NCBI RefSeq assembly: GCF_019232825.1
Contig: NZ_JAFAND010000090.1
Coordinates: 1-64,000, forward strand
DNA length: 64,000 nt
DNA from: Paludibacterium sp.
GTDB taxonomy: Bacteria; Pseudomonadota; Gammaproteobacteria; Burkholderiales; Chromobacteriaceae
Reading direction: 5' to 3'
The notes under the pieces: model-generated
What the model saw: only the letters and a program-made list of their open reading frames with translations
Databases searched by the model: none
What the model was told of the DNA's origin: nothing
In this document: positions 40,454-48,957 of the stretch, piece by piece
Layout of the letters: every line of letters begins with the position of its first letter
Numbering within the stretch: position 1 is the stretch's first letter
Position numbers and translations under genes: made by a program

Positions 40454-41164
40454 TCAATTCCCCATTTGTTTCTGGCTGTAATCGCGCGCGCCGAAAATGG
40501 CTGTGCCGATACGGACCATGGTGGCGCCTTGGCCAATTGCAAGACCCATATCCGACGACATGCCCATCGACAGCACATCCAGATCGAAACCCTCCTGCCG
40601 CAATCGATCGCGCAAATCGCGCAACAAGGCGAAACGGCGGGCCAACAGCGCCTCGTCCGGCGTCGGCTCGGGAATGCACATCAAGCCGCGCACGCGGACG
40701 TTGGGCAATGCCGCAATCTGACGCGCCAGCGTGCCGACCTCCTCGGGCGCACAGCCGCTTTTGCTGGCCTCCCCGGACACGTTGACCTGGATGCATAGAT
40801 TCAATTGCGGCATGTGGTGCGGGCGCTGCGCGGACAGCCGCTCCGCAATCTTATGTCTATCTATCGAATGAACCCAGTGCGCATATTCTGCCACGATGCG
40901 CGTCTTGTTGGATTGAATCGGGCCGATAAAGTGCCACTCGATATCCAGATCCGCCAGCTGCGTTGCTTTGGCGGAAAATTCCTGCACGTAGTTTTCTCCG
41001 AAGGCGCGCTGGCCGGCAGCGTAGGCTTCGCGGATGGCGTCCGCGGGAAATGTTTTACTGACCGCGATCAGTTGTACGGCCCCGGCGGGCCGATTAGCCT
41101 CTGCTTCGGCGCCAACGATCTGTTGCCGGACCAGCTCCAGCGCCATTTTGACGGTTTGCGACAT
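40454..41164 (-). CDS. yggS: YggS/PROSC-type PLP homeostasis protein
   Basis: A 236-residue single-domain PLP-binding protein with the alanine-racemase fold. The lysine that carries PLP is in LIAVSKTFPADAI, the central region has GENYVQEFSAKA and WHFIGPIQSNKT, and the phosphate-binding end has LSMGMSSDMGLAIGQGATMVRIGTAIFG. YggS controls free PLP and amino-acid balance and has no known catalysis. The ATG at 41164 is preferred (AGGA at the right distance, family length). It is divergent from the PilT-like gene, the classical neighbourhood. Confidence 0.95.
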   Translation of the reverse strand: MSQTVKMALELVRQQIVGAEAEANRPAGAVQLIAVSKTFPADAIREAYAAGQRAFGENYVQEFSAKATQLADLDIEWHFIGPIQSNKTRIVAEYAHWVHSIDRHKIAERLSAQRPHHMPQLNLCIQVNVSGEASKSGCAPEEVGTLARQIAALPNVRVRGLMCIPEPTPDEALLARRFALLRDLRDRLRQEGFDLDVLSMGMSSDMGLAIGQGATMVRIGTAIFGARDYSQKQMGN

Positions 41165-41228
41165 TGTCATTCCTGTCTGGGTTCTAAGGCCCCGGCAAAC
41201 TGCGCCTTTGCCGGTGAGGAGATTATAA

Positions 41229-42248
41229 ATGCAATTGACCGCGCTTCTTAAACACTGCGCCAGTCTACGCGCCTCCGATCTGCACCTGTCGCCACGGGAG
41301 CCGCCCATCATGCGCTTGCACGGCCAATTGCACCGTCTCGTCGGTCCGGCGCTGGAAGCCGAGTCATTGGCGGCGGCGCTGCTAGACTGGCTGCCTCAGA
41401 CCGCGCGCGCGCGTCTCGCGGACGCGCTGGCTTGCGACTTCCGCCTTTCCGTTCCGGAAGGCACCTGCCGCGTGCATGTCTACCAGCAGCAGCATGGCCT
41501 CTCGGCGGCCATACGTCTGTTGCCGCCGGACATGCCGGATCTGGACGCCCTGGGTTTGCCGGCCACGGTAGCCGAGTGGGCGCAAGCCCCCCACGGGTTG
41601 ATCTTGATCTGCGGCGCCACCGGCAGCGGCAAATCCACCACGTTGGCGGCACTGATCCATCGCATCAACCAACAGCGCGCTTGCCACATCCTCACCCTGG
41701 AGGATCCGATCGAATTTCAACATCGCGGCATCCGCGCGCTCGTGACGCAACGCGAGGCGGATACCACGCACGGCGGTTTCGCCGCTGTGTTACGCGCCGC
41801 GCTGCGAGAAGATCCGGACGTCATCATGGTCGGGGAGATGCGTGATCGGGAGACCGTTCGGCTGGCGCTAGAGGCCGCCGAGACCGGCCATCTCGTGCTC
41901 GCGACATTACACACGCGCAGTGCCGCTAGCGCCATCACACGGATTTGCGGCAGCTTTCCCACTGAAACGCAGCATGCAGTCAGATTGCAATTGGCGCAGT
42001 CGCTCCATGCGATCATCGCCCAGGCCTGGCTGCCTTGCAGGCGCAACTGTGGCCGGGTGCTGGCGCACGAGGTTCTGCTGGCGACACACGCTGTGCGCCA
42101 TCTGATCCGCGAAAATCGCCTGGAGCAGATTGAAACGCTATTACAGACCGGCCAGCAGCAGGGCATGCACACGATGCGCCAATGTATCGACCACCTAGCC
42201 GCACTGCACGATATCGCCGTGGATTCGGCGCGCTGGAGCAGCGAATAA
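41229..42248 (+). CDS. PilT-like type IV pilus retraction ATPase (divergent member)
   Basis: A 339-residue hexameric secretion ATPase. The N-terminal PAS-like domain (SDLHLSPREPPIMRLHGQL) is followed by the RecA-like core with Walker A GATGSGKST (~129-137), Asp box LTLEDPIEF, Walker B DPDVIMVGEMRD, His box ETGHLVLATLHT, and the PilT-specific C-terminal motif read here as AVRHLIREN. The second domain is less conserved than in canonical PilT, and no pilU follows. It would drive pilus disassembly, but whether it is the main retraction motor or a paralog cannot be decided here. It ends ten bases before a parS-bearing terminator. Confidence 0.85.
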   Translation: MQLTALLKHCASLRASDLHLSPREPPIMRLHGQLHRLVGPALEAESLAAALLDWLPQTARARLADALACDFRLSVPEGTCRVHVYQQQHGLSAAIRLLPPDMPDLDALGLPATVAEWAQAPHGLILICGATGSGKSTTLAALIHRINQQRACHILTLEDPIEFQHRGIRALVTQREADTTHGGFAAVLRAALREDPDVIMVGEMRDRETVRLALEAAETGHLVLATLHTRSAASAITRICGSFPTETQHAVRLQLAQSLHAIIAQAWLPCRRNCGRVLAHEVLLATHAVRHLIRENRLEQIETLLQTGQQQGMHTMRQCIDHLAALHDIAVDSARWSSE

Positions 42249-42278
42249 AAAACCGCCTGTTCCACGTGAAACAGGCGG
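42247..42278 (-). terminator. Terminator of rsmA, containing a parS-like site
   Basis: On the minus strand: CCGCCTGTT ... AACAGGCGG stem (9 bp) followed by TTTTTT. It lies 21 bp after the rsmA stop in the convergent gap with the pilT-like gene. Confidence 0.85.
42258..42273. other. parS-like ParB binding site (15/16 match)
   Basis: TGTTCCACGTGAAACA differs from the parS consensus by one base. It forms the top of the rsmA terminator hairpin. Confidence 0.7.
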
Positions 42279-42298
42279 CACCACTTTGAGCGAACCGT

Positions 42299-43072
42299 TT
42301 AGCGCGCGCTCAGCAGATTGGCCATGGCCACGTACTGTTCGACGCGAATATTTTCCGGACGCAATGTCGGATCGATGCCCAGCGCGGAAAAATCGCCATC
42401 CTCCAACGTACCCTTCAAGTTGTTGCGCAATGTCTTGCGCCGCTGCGCAAATGCCTGCGTCACCACCTTTTCCAGCACGCTCTCGTCAGCGGCGATGCCG
42501 CAACGACCCCGTGCGGGGATCATGCGCACCACAGCGGAGTCCACCTTGGGTGGTGGCCAAAACGCTTGCGGCGGCACGACAAATAGGTTTTCCATCTCAA
42601 ACCGGTACTGCAGCATCACGCTCAGGCGCCCGTAATCGGCGCAGGAGGGTTCCGCGACCATCCGCTCGACCACTTCCTTCTGCAACATGAAATGCATATC
42701 GACCACCCGTTCACCAAAAGATGCCAGGTGAAACAACAAGGGGGTGGAAATGTTGTACGGCAGGTTGCCGACGATCTTGAACCGGCCCGGCACGGAGCAG
42801 AAATCGAATGCCAGGGCGTCACCTTCGTGGATCACCAACCGTTCGGCGGGATAATGCTGCTTTAACCGGGAAATGATATCGCGGTCGATCTCTACCACAT
42901 GCAATTGGTGCAAACGATCGAGCAACGGCTGCGTCAAAGCACCCAAACCCGGGCCGATTTCGATGACAGTGTCGTCGGCAATGGGATGGACGGCATCGAC
43001 AATGCTTTCGATAACATGCGCGTCTTGCAGGAAGTTTTGCCCGAAGCGTTTGCGGGGAATGTGTTGAGTCAT
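42299..43072 (-). CDS. rsmA: 16S rRNA dimethyladenosine transferase RsmA (KsgA)
   Basis: A 257-residue SAM-dependent methyltransferase that dimethylates the two adjacent adenines in the loop at the 3' end of 16S rRNA. It starts [11 protein letters not shown], has the SAM motif [16 protein letters not shown], the catalytic NLPYN ([14 protein letters not shown]), and a C-terminal helical domain with [12 protein letters not shown]. Full length, single gene, convergent with the pilT-like gene. Confidence 0.96.
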   Translation of the reverse strand: MTQHIPRKRFGQNFLQDAHVIESIVDAVHPIADDTVIEIGPGLGALTQPLLDRLHQLHVVEIDRDIISRLKQHYPAERLVIHEGDALAFDFCSVPGRFKIVGNLPYNISTPLLFHLASFGERVVDMHFMLQKEVVERMVAEPSCADYGRLSVMLQYRFEMENLFVVPPQAFWPPPKVDSAVVRMIPARGRCGIAADESVLEKVVTQAFAQRRKTLRNNLKGTLEDGDFSALGIDPTLRPENIRVEQYVAMANLLSAR

Positions 43073-43132
43073 GATGCACCAATCGTTGAGGCCGACATTT
43101 TACCCGCTAAGGCCCCGTATTGCCGAGACTTA

Positions 43133-43456
43133 TTACCCGGCTTGCCAGGAAAACGCGCCGCCGGACGACCGCGCGATCAGCGCCGACAACGTGGCGCCCA
43201 ACTCGCCGCCATCACGCGCATTGATCCAGGTGCCTTGCGGCGTCAGCTTGAAATGGAATCCGCCGCTTTTGGCCGCCACCCACATTTCCTGATTCGGCGC
43301 ATGGCGGTTGATGATCATTTTTTCGCCCGAGTCGAATTCAATTTCCAGCACGCCGCCGTTCAGTTCATAATCGAGATCAAGCGCGCTGTCATCCAGCGCC
43401 GCCTGAAGCGAATACAGCAATGCATCGGTCAGATCGAGAAACTCGCTTTCGGTCAT
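43133..43456 (-). CDS. cyaY: Frataxin-like iron protein CyaY
   Basis: A 107-residue acidic protein of the frataxin family that binds iron and modulates Fe-S cluster assembly by IscS. The first helix is rich in Asp/Glu (MTESEFLDLTDALLYSLQ), strand 1 reads ALDLDYELNGGVLEIEFDSGEKMIINRH, and the NRHAPNQEMWVA segment is the conserved core. It is divergent from lptM, as in many proteobacteria. Confidence 0.93.
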   Translation of the reverse strand: MTESEFLDLTDALLYSLQAALDDSALDLDYELNGGVLEIEFDSGEKMIINRHAPNQEMWVAAKSGGFHFKLTPQGTWINARDGGELGATLSALIARSSGGAFSWQAG

Positions 43457-43530
43457 AGTTATTCCTTGGTCATGCGCTGCGACAAGGCGCTTTGTTAGTA
43501 TCCTTATTTTGCCACAGCGGATTTCATTGT

Positions 43531-43689
43531 ATGCGATACCTCGTTACTTCTCTGATTCTTGCAGGATGCCTGAGCGCATGCGGCTATAAAGGCCCGCTGT
43601 ATCTGCCATCCAACAACCAACCAGCTCCCGCCGCCGCGAGCCAGCCGGCCGCAACCGTTCAACCCCATCAGGACGCCAGCCAGCCGTGA
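43531..43689 (+). CDS. lptM: Small lipoprotein LptM (YifL)
   Basis: A 52-residue lipoprotein: signal peptide MRYLVTSLILAGC with lipobox LSAC and then the hallmark CGYKGPLYLP. The rest is a P/A/Q-rich tail. LptM helps oxidative maturation of the LPS translocon LptDE at the outer membrane. The ATG at 43531 fits the signal peptide; an earlier in-frame start would add 13 residues ahead of it. The stop codon overlaps the GTG start of lysA, so the two are translationally coupled. Confidence 0.93.
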   Translation: MRYLVTSLILAGCLSACGYKGPLYLPSNNQPAPAAASQPAATVQPHQDASQP

Positions 43690-44936
43690 AGCCGACCCAT
43701 TATCGCGAGAACGACCTCTATATCGAAGATTTGCCGCTTGCCGACATTGCCGCGCAGTACGGCACGCCTGCCTACGTGTATTCGCAAGATGCGTTAACCG
43801 CGGCATATGATGACTACCGCGCCGCGTTCGCCGAACTCGATCCGTTGCTGTGCTACGCGGTCAAGGCCAATTCGAACCTGTCGATACTGCGTCACTTCGC
43901 GCATCTCGGCGCCGGTTTCGACATCGTTTCCGGCGGCGAGCTGGCGCGCGTGCTAGCAGCTGGCGCCGATGCCGGCAAGGTCGTGTTTTCCGGTGTGGGT
44001 AAATCCGAAAGCGAAATGCTGGCCGCGCTGGACGCCGGCATCAAATGTTTCAATGTCGAGTCGCTCAACGAACTCTTGAAGCTCAACGCGGTGGCGGGGC
44101 TTGCCGGCAAGGTCGCGCCGATTTCACTGCGCGTGAACCCGGATGTCGACGCGCAAACCCATCCTTACATCTCCACCGGCCTCAAGGACAATAAATTCGG
44201 CATCGCCTACGATGCGGCGCTCGCCATCTATCAACAGGCACAATCGCTGCCCAACTTGCGCATTATCGGCATCGATTGCCATATCGGCTCGCAACTGACC
44301 GACGCCGCGCCGCTCATCGATGCGCTCGACCGGCTCTTGGCCTTGATCGACCAGCTGGCCAAGGCCGGCATCACCTTGCATCACCTGGATATCGGCGGCG
44401 GACTCGGCATCCGTTATCGCGATGAAACACCGCCGGATCTCGCCGCGTTCTCCACCGCGCTGGCCGAGCGTCTGCAAGGACGCGCCCTGCAGTTGGTAAT
44501 GGAGCCGGGCCGCTCGCTGGTGGGCAATGCCGGCATTTTGCTGACCAAGGTGGAATACCTGAAGCTTGGCGAACACAAGAATTTTGCCGTGGTGGACGCG
44601 GCCATGAACGACCTCATGCGTCCTTCCCTTTATTCGGCTTATCACAGCATCCTGCCGGTGAAGCGCCACGCGCACCTGGTTCCGGTCACCGTCGACGTGG
44701 TCGGGCCCATCTGCGAATCCAGCGATTTTCTCGGCAAGGACCGGCAACTTGCGGTGGCGGAAGGCGAACTGCTGGCGATCATGTCCTGTGGCGCCTACGG
44801 CTCCACCATGGCCAGCAATTACAACACCCGTACCCGTGCGGCGGAAATCATGGTCAGCGGCGGCGATAGCCGCGTGATCCGCCAGCGGGAAACGCTCGAG
44901 CAGCTATTGGCCAACGAAAAAGCCTGTCTTGACTAA
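43686..44936 (+). CDS. lysA: Diaminopimelate decarboxylase
   Basis: A 416-residue PLP enzyme (fold III) making lysine from meso-diaminopimelate. The PLP lysine is in LCYAVKANSN (~residues 56-65), the HIGSQ motif is at ~199-203, GGGLGIRY is the phosphate-binding glycine loop, and the C-terminal catalytic cysteine region reads VGPICESSDFLG. It starts with GTG overlapping the lptM stop. The frequent downstream partner dapF is absent; a 200-bp gap with a GTGCGTT/AACGCAC hairpin (45031-45052) follows. Confidence 0.96.
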   Translation: MKPTHYRENDLYIEDLPLADIAAQYGTPAYVYSQDALTAAYDDYRAAFAELDPLLCYAVKANSNLSILRHFAHLGAGFDIVSGGELARVLAAGADAGKVVFSGVGKSESEMLAALDAGIKCFNVESLNELLKLNAVAGLAGKVAPISLRVNPDVDAQTHPYISTGLKDNKFGIAYDAALAIYQQAQSLPNLRIIGIDCHIGSQLTDAAPLIDALDRLLALIDQLAKAGITLHHLDIGGGLGIRYRDETPPDLAAFSTALAERLQGRALQLVMEPGRSLVGNAGILLTKVEYLKLGEHKNFAVVDAAMNDLMRPSLYSAYHSILPVKRHAHLVPVTVDVVGPICESSDFLGKDRQLAVAEGELLAIMSCGAYGSTMASNYNTRTRAAEIMVSGGDSRVIRQRETLEQLLANEKACLD

Positions 44937-45136
44937 GAATCTCTGACAAAAGTACCGGCAAGGCATCCGCTCAGGTCTTGTAGCGTACATTCGCCGCAGG
45001 CAATGCACGTCTTGAGCGAATCCTAAGGCCGTGCGTTGCTTCGCGAACGCACGCTATCCAACCGCGAAATGTGTTCTGTTAGAGGTTCTAATTCTTGTTA
45101 TTGACAAGTAATCTGACGAACAGGGGAAAGTCCACC

Positions 45137-46222
45137 ATGCGCTTCGCCCGTCATCTGCAGGAACATAGCATTCATAATCCGTTTCCAGGTATCGTGCGCC
45201 TGGAACAGAAAATCGGCCGCGACATTATCACGCGCATCGGTTCCAACGAAAGTCAGCCGCTGCCGTCCCCTGCGCTGACCACGTTCTTGGGTGAAACGGC
45301 GGTCACAATGGCAAGCCTGTATCCCGATCCCTACGCGCACGACATCCGCCGTCTGGCCGCTGCGATCAACCTTGTGGACGAAAGCGAAGTCATTGTCGAC
45401 AGCGGCGCGGACAGCTTGATCCTGTTGTCGCTGCGCTTGTGCTGCAATGTTGGCGATACAGTCATCACCAGCGCGGGCAGCTACCCGACGTTTCGCTACT
45501 TCGCCGAGGGGTGCGGTCAGCGCGTGGTGGAGGTCAGCCTGCAAAGCGGTACGGACGGCGCATTGCAAGCCGACCTCGGTGCGCTGGCCTTCAATGCGCA
45601 TCAATACAAGGCCAGCCTGGTGTATTTAGCCAACCCGGACAATCCCACCGGCCACTATCATTCGCAAACCGAAATCGAACGTTTCCGCCAAAGCCTACCC
45701 GCGGACTGCGTTTTACTCTTGGACGAGGCCTATCTGGAGTTCGCCGAACCGCGCCACGCTGCGAGCCCGGTCATGGATAACACACTGCGGTTGCGTACCT
45801 TATCCAAAGCCTATGCGCTGGCGGGGCTGAGGGTTGGTTACGCTATCGCACCAGCTGAAGCGATAGCCAAAGCCGACGAGATCCGTCCGCAATTCGCCGT
45901 TTCCTCGTTAGCGCAACAGGCCGCTATTCTGGCCTTGCAAGCCCGAGAAGCCGCCGAATCTTTGCTTTCAACAACTATATCGCTCAGGGAAAAGCTGCGC
46001 GACGCGCTGTTGGCGCGCCGCTTACGGGTGCTCGATAGTCATACCAATTTCGTCAGCATCCCGTATCCCGACTCGCAAGCAGCCGAACAGGTGCAACGCC
46101 GTCTGTTCGCCATGGGGGTGGCCGTACATCGCCCCGCCCACCCCGCCACCAGCCATCTCATCCGTATAACCGCCCATCCCGCGGCGCTGGACGAAGCCAT
46201 TCTCGACATGCTGATCCTTTGA
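45137..46222 (+). CDS. HisC-like class I/II aminotransferase
   Basis: A 361-residue PLP enzyme of the histidinol-phosphate aminotransferase group. The PLP lysine is in RTLSKAYALAGLRVGYAIA, preceded by LLDEAYLEFAE and YLANPDNPTGHY; the C-terminal arginine is in HLIRITAHP. It stands alone, outside any his operon, so it may serve histidine, aromatic amino acids or another pathway. AGGGGAAAG precedes the ATG at 45137; a TTG farther upstream is also in frame. The gene ends at a palindromic terminator next to a 155-bp repeat. Confidence 0.85.
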   Translation: MRFARHLQEHSIHNPFPGIVRLEQKIGRDIITRIGSNESQPLPSPALTTFLGETAVTMASLYPDPYAHDIRRLAAAINLVDESEVIVDSGADSLILLSLRLCCNVGDTVITSAGSYPTFRYFAEGCGQRVVEVSLQSGTDGALQADLGALAFNAHQYKASLVYLANPDNPTGHYHSQTEIERFRQSLPADCVLLLDEAYLEFAEPRHAASPVMDNTLRLRTLSKAYALAGLRVGYAIAPAEAIAKADEIRPQFAVSSLAQQAAILALQAREAAESLLSTTISLREKLRDALLARRLRVLDSHTNFVSIPYPDSQAAEQVQRRLFAMGVAVHRPAHPATSHLIRITAHPAALDEAILDMLIL

Positions 46223-46234
46223 ACACGCCAACAA

Positions 46235-46258
46235 AAAGGGGGCATGCATGCCCCCTTT
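46235..46258. terminator. Perfect 24-bp palindromic terminator (copy 1)
   Basis: Palindrome of arms AAAGGGGGCATG/CATGCCCCCTTT, just after the HisC-like gene. An identical copy lies at 46423-46446. Confidence 0.8.
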
Positions 46259-46413
46259 CAGGCTGTTGATTTAGTGGTTTGTAGCGGTCCCGGAGGACCC
46301 GGCAAAGCCGGGCCTCAGTGGCAACTTACTGATTTCGCAGCCTGATCATCGATTCCCACTCCCCCCGCCCTCTCCCTGAGAGGGGGTGCTCGCTTCGCGA
46401 GCATGGGTTTGTC
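46259..46413. repeat. 155-bp dispersed intergenic repeat, copy A
   Basis: Begins CAGGCTGTTGATT and ends GCATGGGTTTGTC. It contains small hairpins such as CCCGGCAAAGCCGGG, CCCTCTCCCTGAGAGGG and GCTCGCTTCGCGAGC. A copy of the same length, roughly 88-90% identical by eye, is present in reverse orientation at 54976-55130. No open frame or transposase; MITE-like or structural-RNA element. Confidence 0.8.
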
Positions 46414-46422
46414 AACACACTA

Positions 46423-46446
46423 AAAGGGGGCATGCATGCCCCCTTT
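46423..46446. terminator. Perfect 24-bp palindromic terminator (copy 2)
   Basis: Identical to copy 1. It lies 18 bp from the hemL stop, with TTTTAGTG following on the minus strand, and probably terminates hemL. Confidence 0.8.
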
Positions 46447-46464
46447 GCAAACTACGCCACGGCA

Positions 46465-47742
46465 TTACAAAGACGCCAAAACCGCCGCCGCCAGAGAAAT
46501 AGTTTCCTCGATCAACGAATCGCTGTGCGCGTCGGAAACAAAACCCGCCTCAAAAGCCGACGGCGCAAGGTAAACGCCCTTTTCCAGCATGCCATGGAAG
46601 AAACGTCGGAAAGCGGCAACATCGCAAGCCGATACCTCTGCAAACGATGCGGGAACGCGCTCGGCCATATACAGACCGAACATGCCGCCGACGCTATCGG
46701 CGCACATCGGCACGCCGGCGGCGCGAGCGGCGCTGCTGATGCCTTGCGCCAAGCGCGCGGTGCGCTTGCTCAACTCGGCATGAAAGCCAGGCCGTTGAAT
46801 CAAGCGCAAGGTAGTCAACCCAGCAGCGACCGCCAACGGATTCCCAGACAGCGTCCCCGCCTGATACACCGGCCCCAGCGGCGCGATGCAAGCCATGATG
46901 TCGGTTCGGCCACCGAACGCGGCGAGCGGCATGCCGCCCCCGACCACCTTGCCCAGCGTGGTCATATCCGGCGTGATGCCGTGCAGGTGCTGCGCGCAAT
47001 GCAAATCGACGCGGAAGCCGGTCATCACTTCGTCGTAGATCAACACCGCGCCATGCTGGGCGGTGAGCGCGCGCAAAGCATGCACAAACGCTTCGCTTGG
47101 CTTGACCAGGTTCATATTGCCGGCAAACGGCTCCAGGATGACGCACGCGATCGTTTCGCCGATCTCCTCGAACGTCCGTTGCAGCTGTTCGACGTTGTTG
47201 TACTCCAACACCAGCGTGTGCTTGGTGAAATCTTGCGGTACACCGCCCGAAGAAGGCGTGCCGAAGGTCAAGAGACCGGAGCCCGCCTTCACCAGCAGGC
47301 TATCGGAATGACCGTGATAACAACCCTCGAACTTGACGATGGTATCGCGGCCCGTATAGCCGCGCGCCAGCCGGATCGCGCTCATCGTCGCTTCGGTGCC
47401 GGAGGATACCAGCCGTACTTGCTCGATCGACGGCACCAGACGGCAGATTTCTTCCGCCAGATCAACCTCTCCGGCCGTCGGCGCACCGAAGGATAGGCCT
47501 CCCGTGGCCGCCTCTTGAACAGCGGACACAACTTCCGGATGGGCATGACCCAGAATCGCCGGTCCCCAGGAACCGACGTAATCGATAAAGCGCTGGTCAT
47601 CGGCATCCCACACGTACGGCCCCGTGGCGCGAACGATGAAGCGCGGCGTGCCGCCCACCGAGCCGAAAGCCCGAACCGGCGAGTTCACTCCGCCGGGAAT
47701 GCGCAGCTTGGCGCGGTCAAACAACTGCTGATTGCGCGACAT
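46465..47742 (-). CDS. hemL: Glutamate-1-semialdehyde 2,1-aminomutase
   Basis: A 425-residue PLP/PMP enzyme making 5-aminolevulinate, the second C5-pathway step after HemA. It starts [20 protein letters not shown]; the PLP lysine is in [18 protein letters not shown], with [16 protein letters not shown] after it and [11 protein letters not shown] before it. Full length. It is the last gene of a minus-strand unit with CYTH, hemJ and rubredoxin genes (gaps 24, 12 and 45 bp). Confidence 0.97.
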   Translation of the reverse strand: MSRNQQLFDRAKLRIPGGVNSPVRAFGSVGGTPRFIVRATGPYVWDADDQRFIDYVGSWGPAILGHAHPEVVSAVQEAATGGLSFGAPTAGEVDLAEEICRLVPSIEQVRLVSSGTEATMSAIRLARGYTGRDTIVKFEGCYHGHSDSLLVKAGSGLLTFGTPSSGGVPQDFTKHTLVLEYNNVEQLQRTFEEIGETIACVILEPFAGNMNLVKPSEAFVHALRALTAQHGAVLIYDEVMTGFRVDLHCAQHLHGITPDMTTLGKVVGGGMPLAAFGGRTDIMACIAPLGPVYQAGTLSGNPLAVAAGLTTLRLIQRPGFHAELSKRTARLAQGISSAARAAGVPMCADSVGGMFGLYMAERVPASFAEVSACDVAAFRRFFHGMLEKGVYLAPSAFEAGFVSDAHSDSLIEETISLAAAVLASL

Positions 47743-47766
47743 GATGAATCCTGTCTTCTATACACG

Positions 47767-48243
47767 TTATTCGGAATGGTCCACCCAACTGGCGTACGGA
47801 TGATCCGCCAGCCAAGCGTTGGTGAAACGCCCATCGGCCGTCACTTCGCCGCCAAGCCAATCCGGACTGGCGAACGGCGTCTGCTCGCTCGGCAATTCGA
47901 TCTCCGCCAATACCAAGCCGGCATTGGCGCCAAAAAATTCATCCACTTCCCAGATCATGCCCGCGTGGGTCAAACGAGTACGTTGTTTGTCCACTTGCAT
48001 CGGACACATAACATTCAATATCTCTTCAGCGTCTTTGAGTGGAATATCGTATTCAAACTCATAACGCGACGTATCGGTAAGCTTGGCCTTGATCGTCAGC
48101 CAAGCCTGGTCTCCCACCACGCGCACCCGTACCGTGCGTGCCGGGTCGACCGACAAATACCCCTGGCGATAGCGTTCCGTTTTCCCCTGGCCACGCCAGC
48201 CATCGCCGTTAACCAAGAAACGGCGTTCAATCTCCATGCCCAT
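47767..48243 (-). CDS. CYTH-domain triphosphate tunnel metalloenzyme
   Basis: A 158-residue single-domain CYTH protein. The signature E-x-E-x-x is MEIERRFLV at the N-terminus. Alternating charged strands RVRVVGDQAWLTIKAK, YEFEYDIP and IWEVDEFFG...LVLAEIELPSE line the tunnel that binds triphosphate and two metal ions. Small bacterial CYTH proteins of this type hydrolyse inorganic triphosphate; adenylate cyclase activity is a less likely alternative. It lies between hemJ and hemL with short gaps, suggesting co-transcription without proving a link to heme synthesis. Confidence 0.88.
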   Translation of the reverse strand: MGMEIERRFLVNGDGWRGQGKTERYRQGYLSVDPARTVRVRVVGDQAWLTIKAKLTDTSRYEFEYDIPLKDAEEILNVMCPMQVDKQRTRLTHAGMIWEVDEFFGANAGLVLAEIELPSEQTPFASPDWLGGEVTADGRFTNAWLADHPYASWVDHSE

Positions 48244-48255
48244 TTTTCAACTCGC

Positions 48256-48687
48256 CTAAAATGGCTTGACCACCACCAAAAGAATAATGGCCAACAAAAG
48301 AAACGTCGGAATCTCATTGAATACGCGAAACCACACATGCGTGCGACGATTCCGTCCAGCGGCAAAATCGTGGTACAGACGCCCGCAGTACCACTGATAA
48401 CCCAACAGCAGCAGCACCAAGGCGAGTTTTGCGTGCATCCAACCGCCGCCAATGCCGTAGCCCAGCCACAACGCGACGCCAAAAATAACCGTCAGCAACG
48501 ATAACGGCAGCATGAAACGATACAGTTTGCGGGCCATGACCAACAGGCGTTGATACTCCGCGCCGGGATCGGCCAGCGCCAGATTGACGAACAGCCGTGG
48601 CAGATAGAACAGGCCGGCAAACCAGGAAACCACGAAAAAAATATGAAGCGCCTTGACGAACAAATAACCCAAAATTGCCTCCCGCAT
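48256..48687 (-). CDS. hemJ: Protoporphyrinogen oxidase HemJ
   Basis: A 143-residue membrane protein with four helices (UPF0093). Helix 1 reads YLFVKALHIFFVVSWFAGLF with the conserved histidine; YLPRLFV follows. Later come YRFMLPLSLLTVIFG, WMHAKLALVLLLLGYQ with the conserved lysine, and NEIPTFLLLAIILLVVVKPF. HemJ converts protoporphyrinogen IX to protoporphyrin IX in bacteria without HemG or HemY. The operon with hemL supports this role. Confidence 0.9.
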   Translation of the reverse strand: MREAILGYLFVKALHIFFVVSWFAGLFYLPRLFVNLALADPGAEYQRLLVMARKLYRFMLPLSLLTVIFGVALWLGYGIGGGWMHAKLALVLLLLGYQWYCGRLYHDFAAGRNRRTHVWFRVFNEIPTFLLLAIILLVVVKPF

Positions 48688-48732
48688 CGATCGTAGAGCG
48701 ATCCATGCCCTCGCGCCGGTTAGAATGCCGTT

Positions 48733-48897
48733 TTAGATTTCGACCATTTCGAAATCATCTTTGTGTGCGCCGCACTCGGGGCAGGTCCAGTTAGGGGGAA
48801 CATCTTCCCAACGCGTGCCTGGCGCAATGCCATCCTCGGGGTGGCCGGATGCTTCGTCGTAGATGAAACCGCAAATCAGACACATCCAAGTGCGCAT
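48733..48897 (-). CDS. Rubredoxin
   Basis: A 54-residue protein beginning [16 protein letters not shown] and containing two iron-binding pairs, C-L-I-C-G and C-P-E-C-G, with the conserved central [18 protein letters not shown]. It binds one iron and carries single electrons in the cytoplasm. It is the first gene of the hemJ-CYTH-hemL unit and faces thiD across 60 bp, an arrangement common in proteobacteria. Confidence 0.95.
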   Translation of the reverse strand: MRTWMCLICGFIYDEASGHPEDGIAPGTRWEDVPPNWTCPECGAHKDDFEMVEI

Positions 48898-48957
48898 TTG
48901 TCTTCCCTTTGTAAGTTAGAATGACAATTCTATATCCAGACTGGATGGAGGTTAACC

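Noticed and set aside
48898-48957. TPP riboswitch before thiD
   Set aside because: The gap is only 60 bp, lacks the thi-box words, and thiD has a plain ribosome-binding site.
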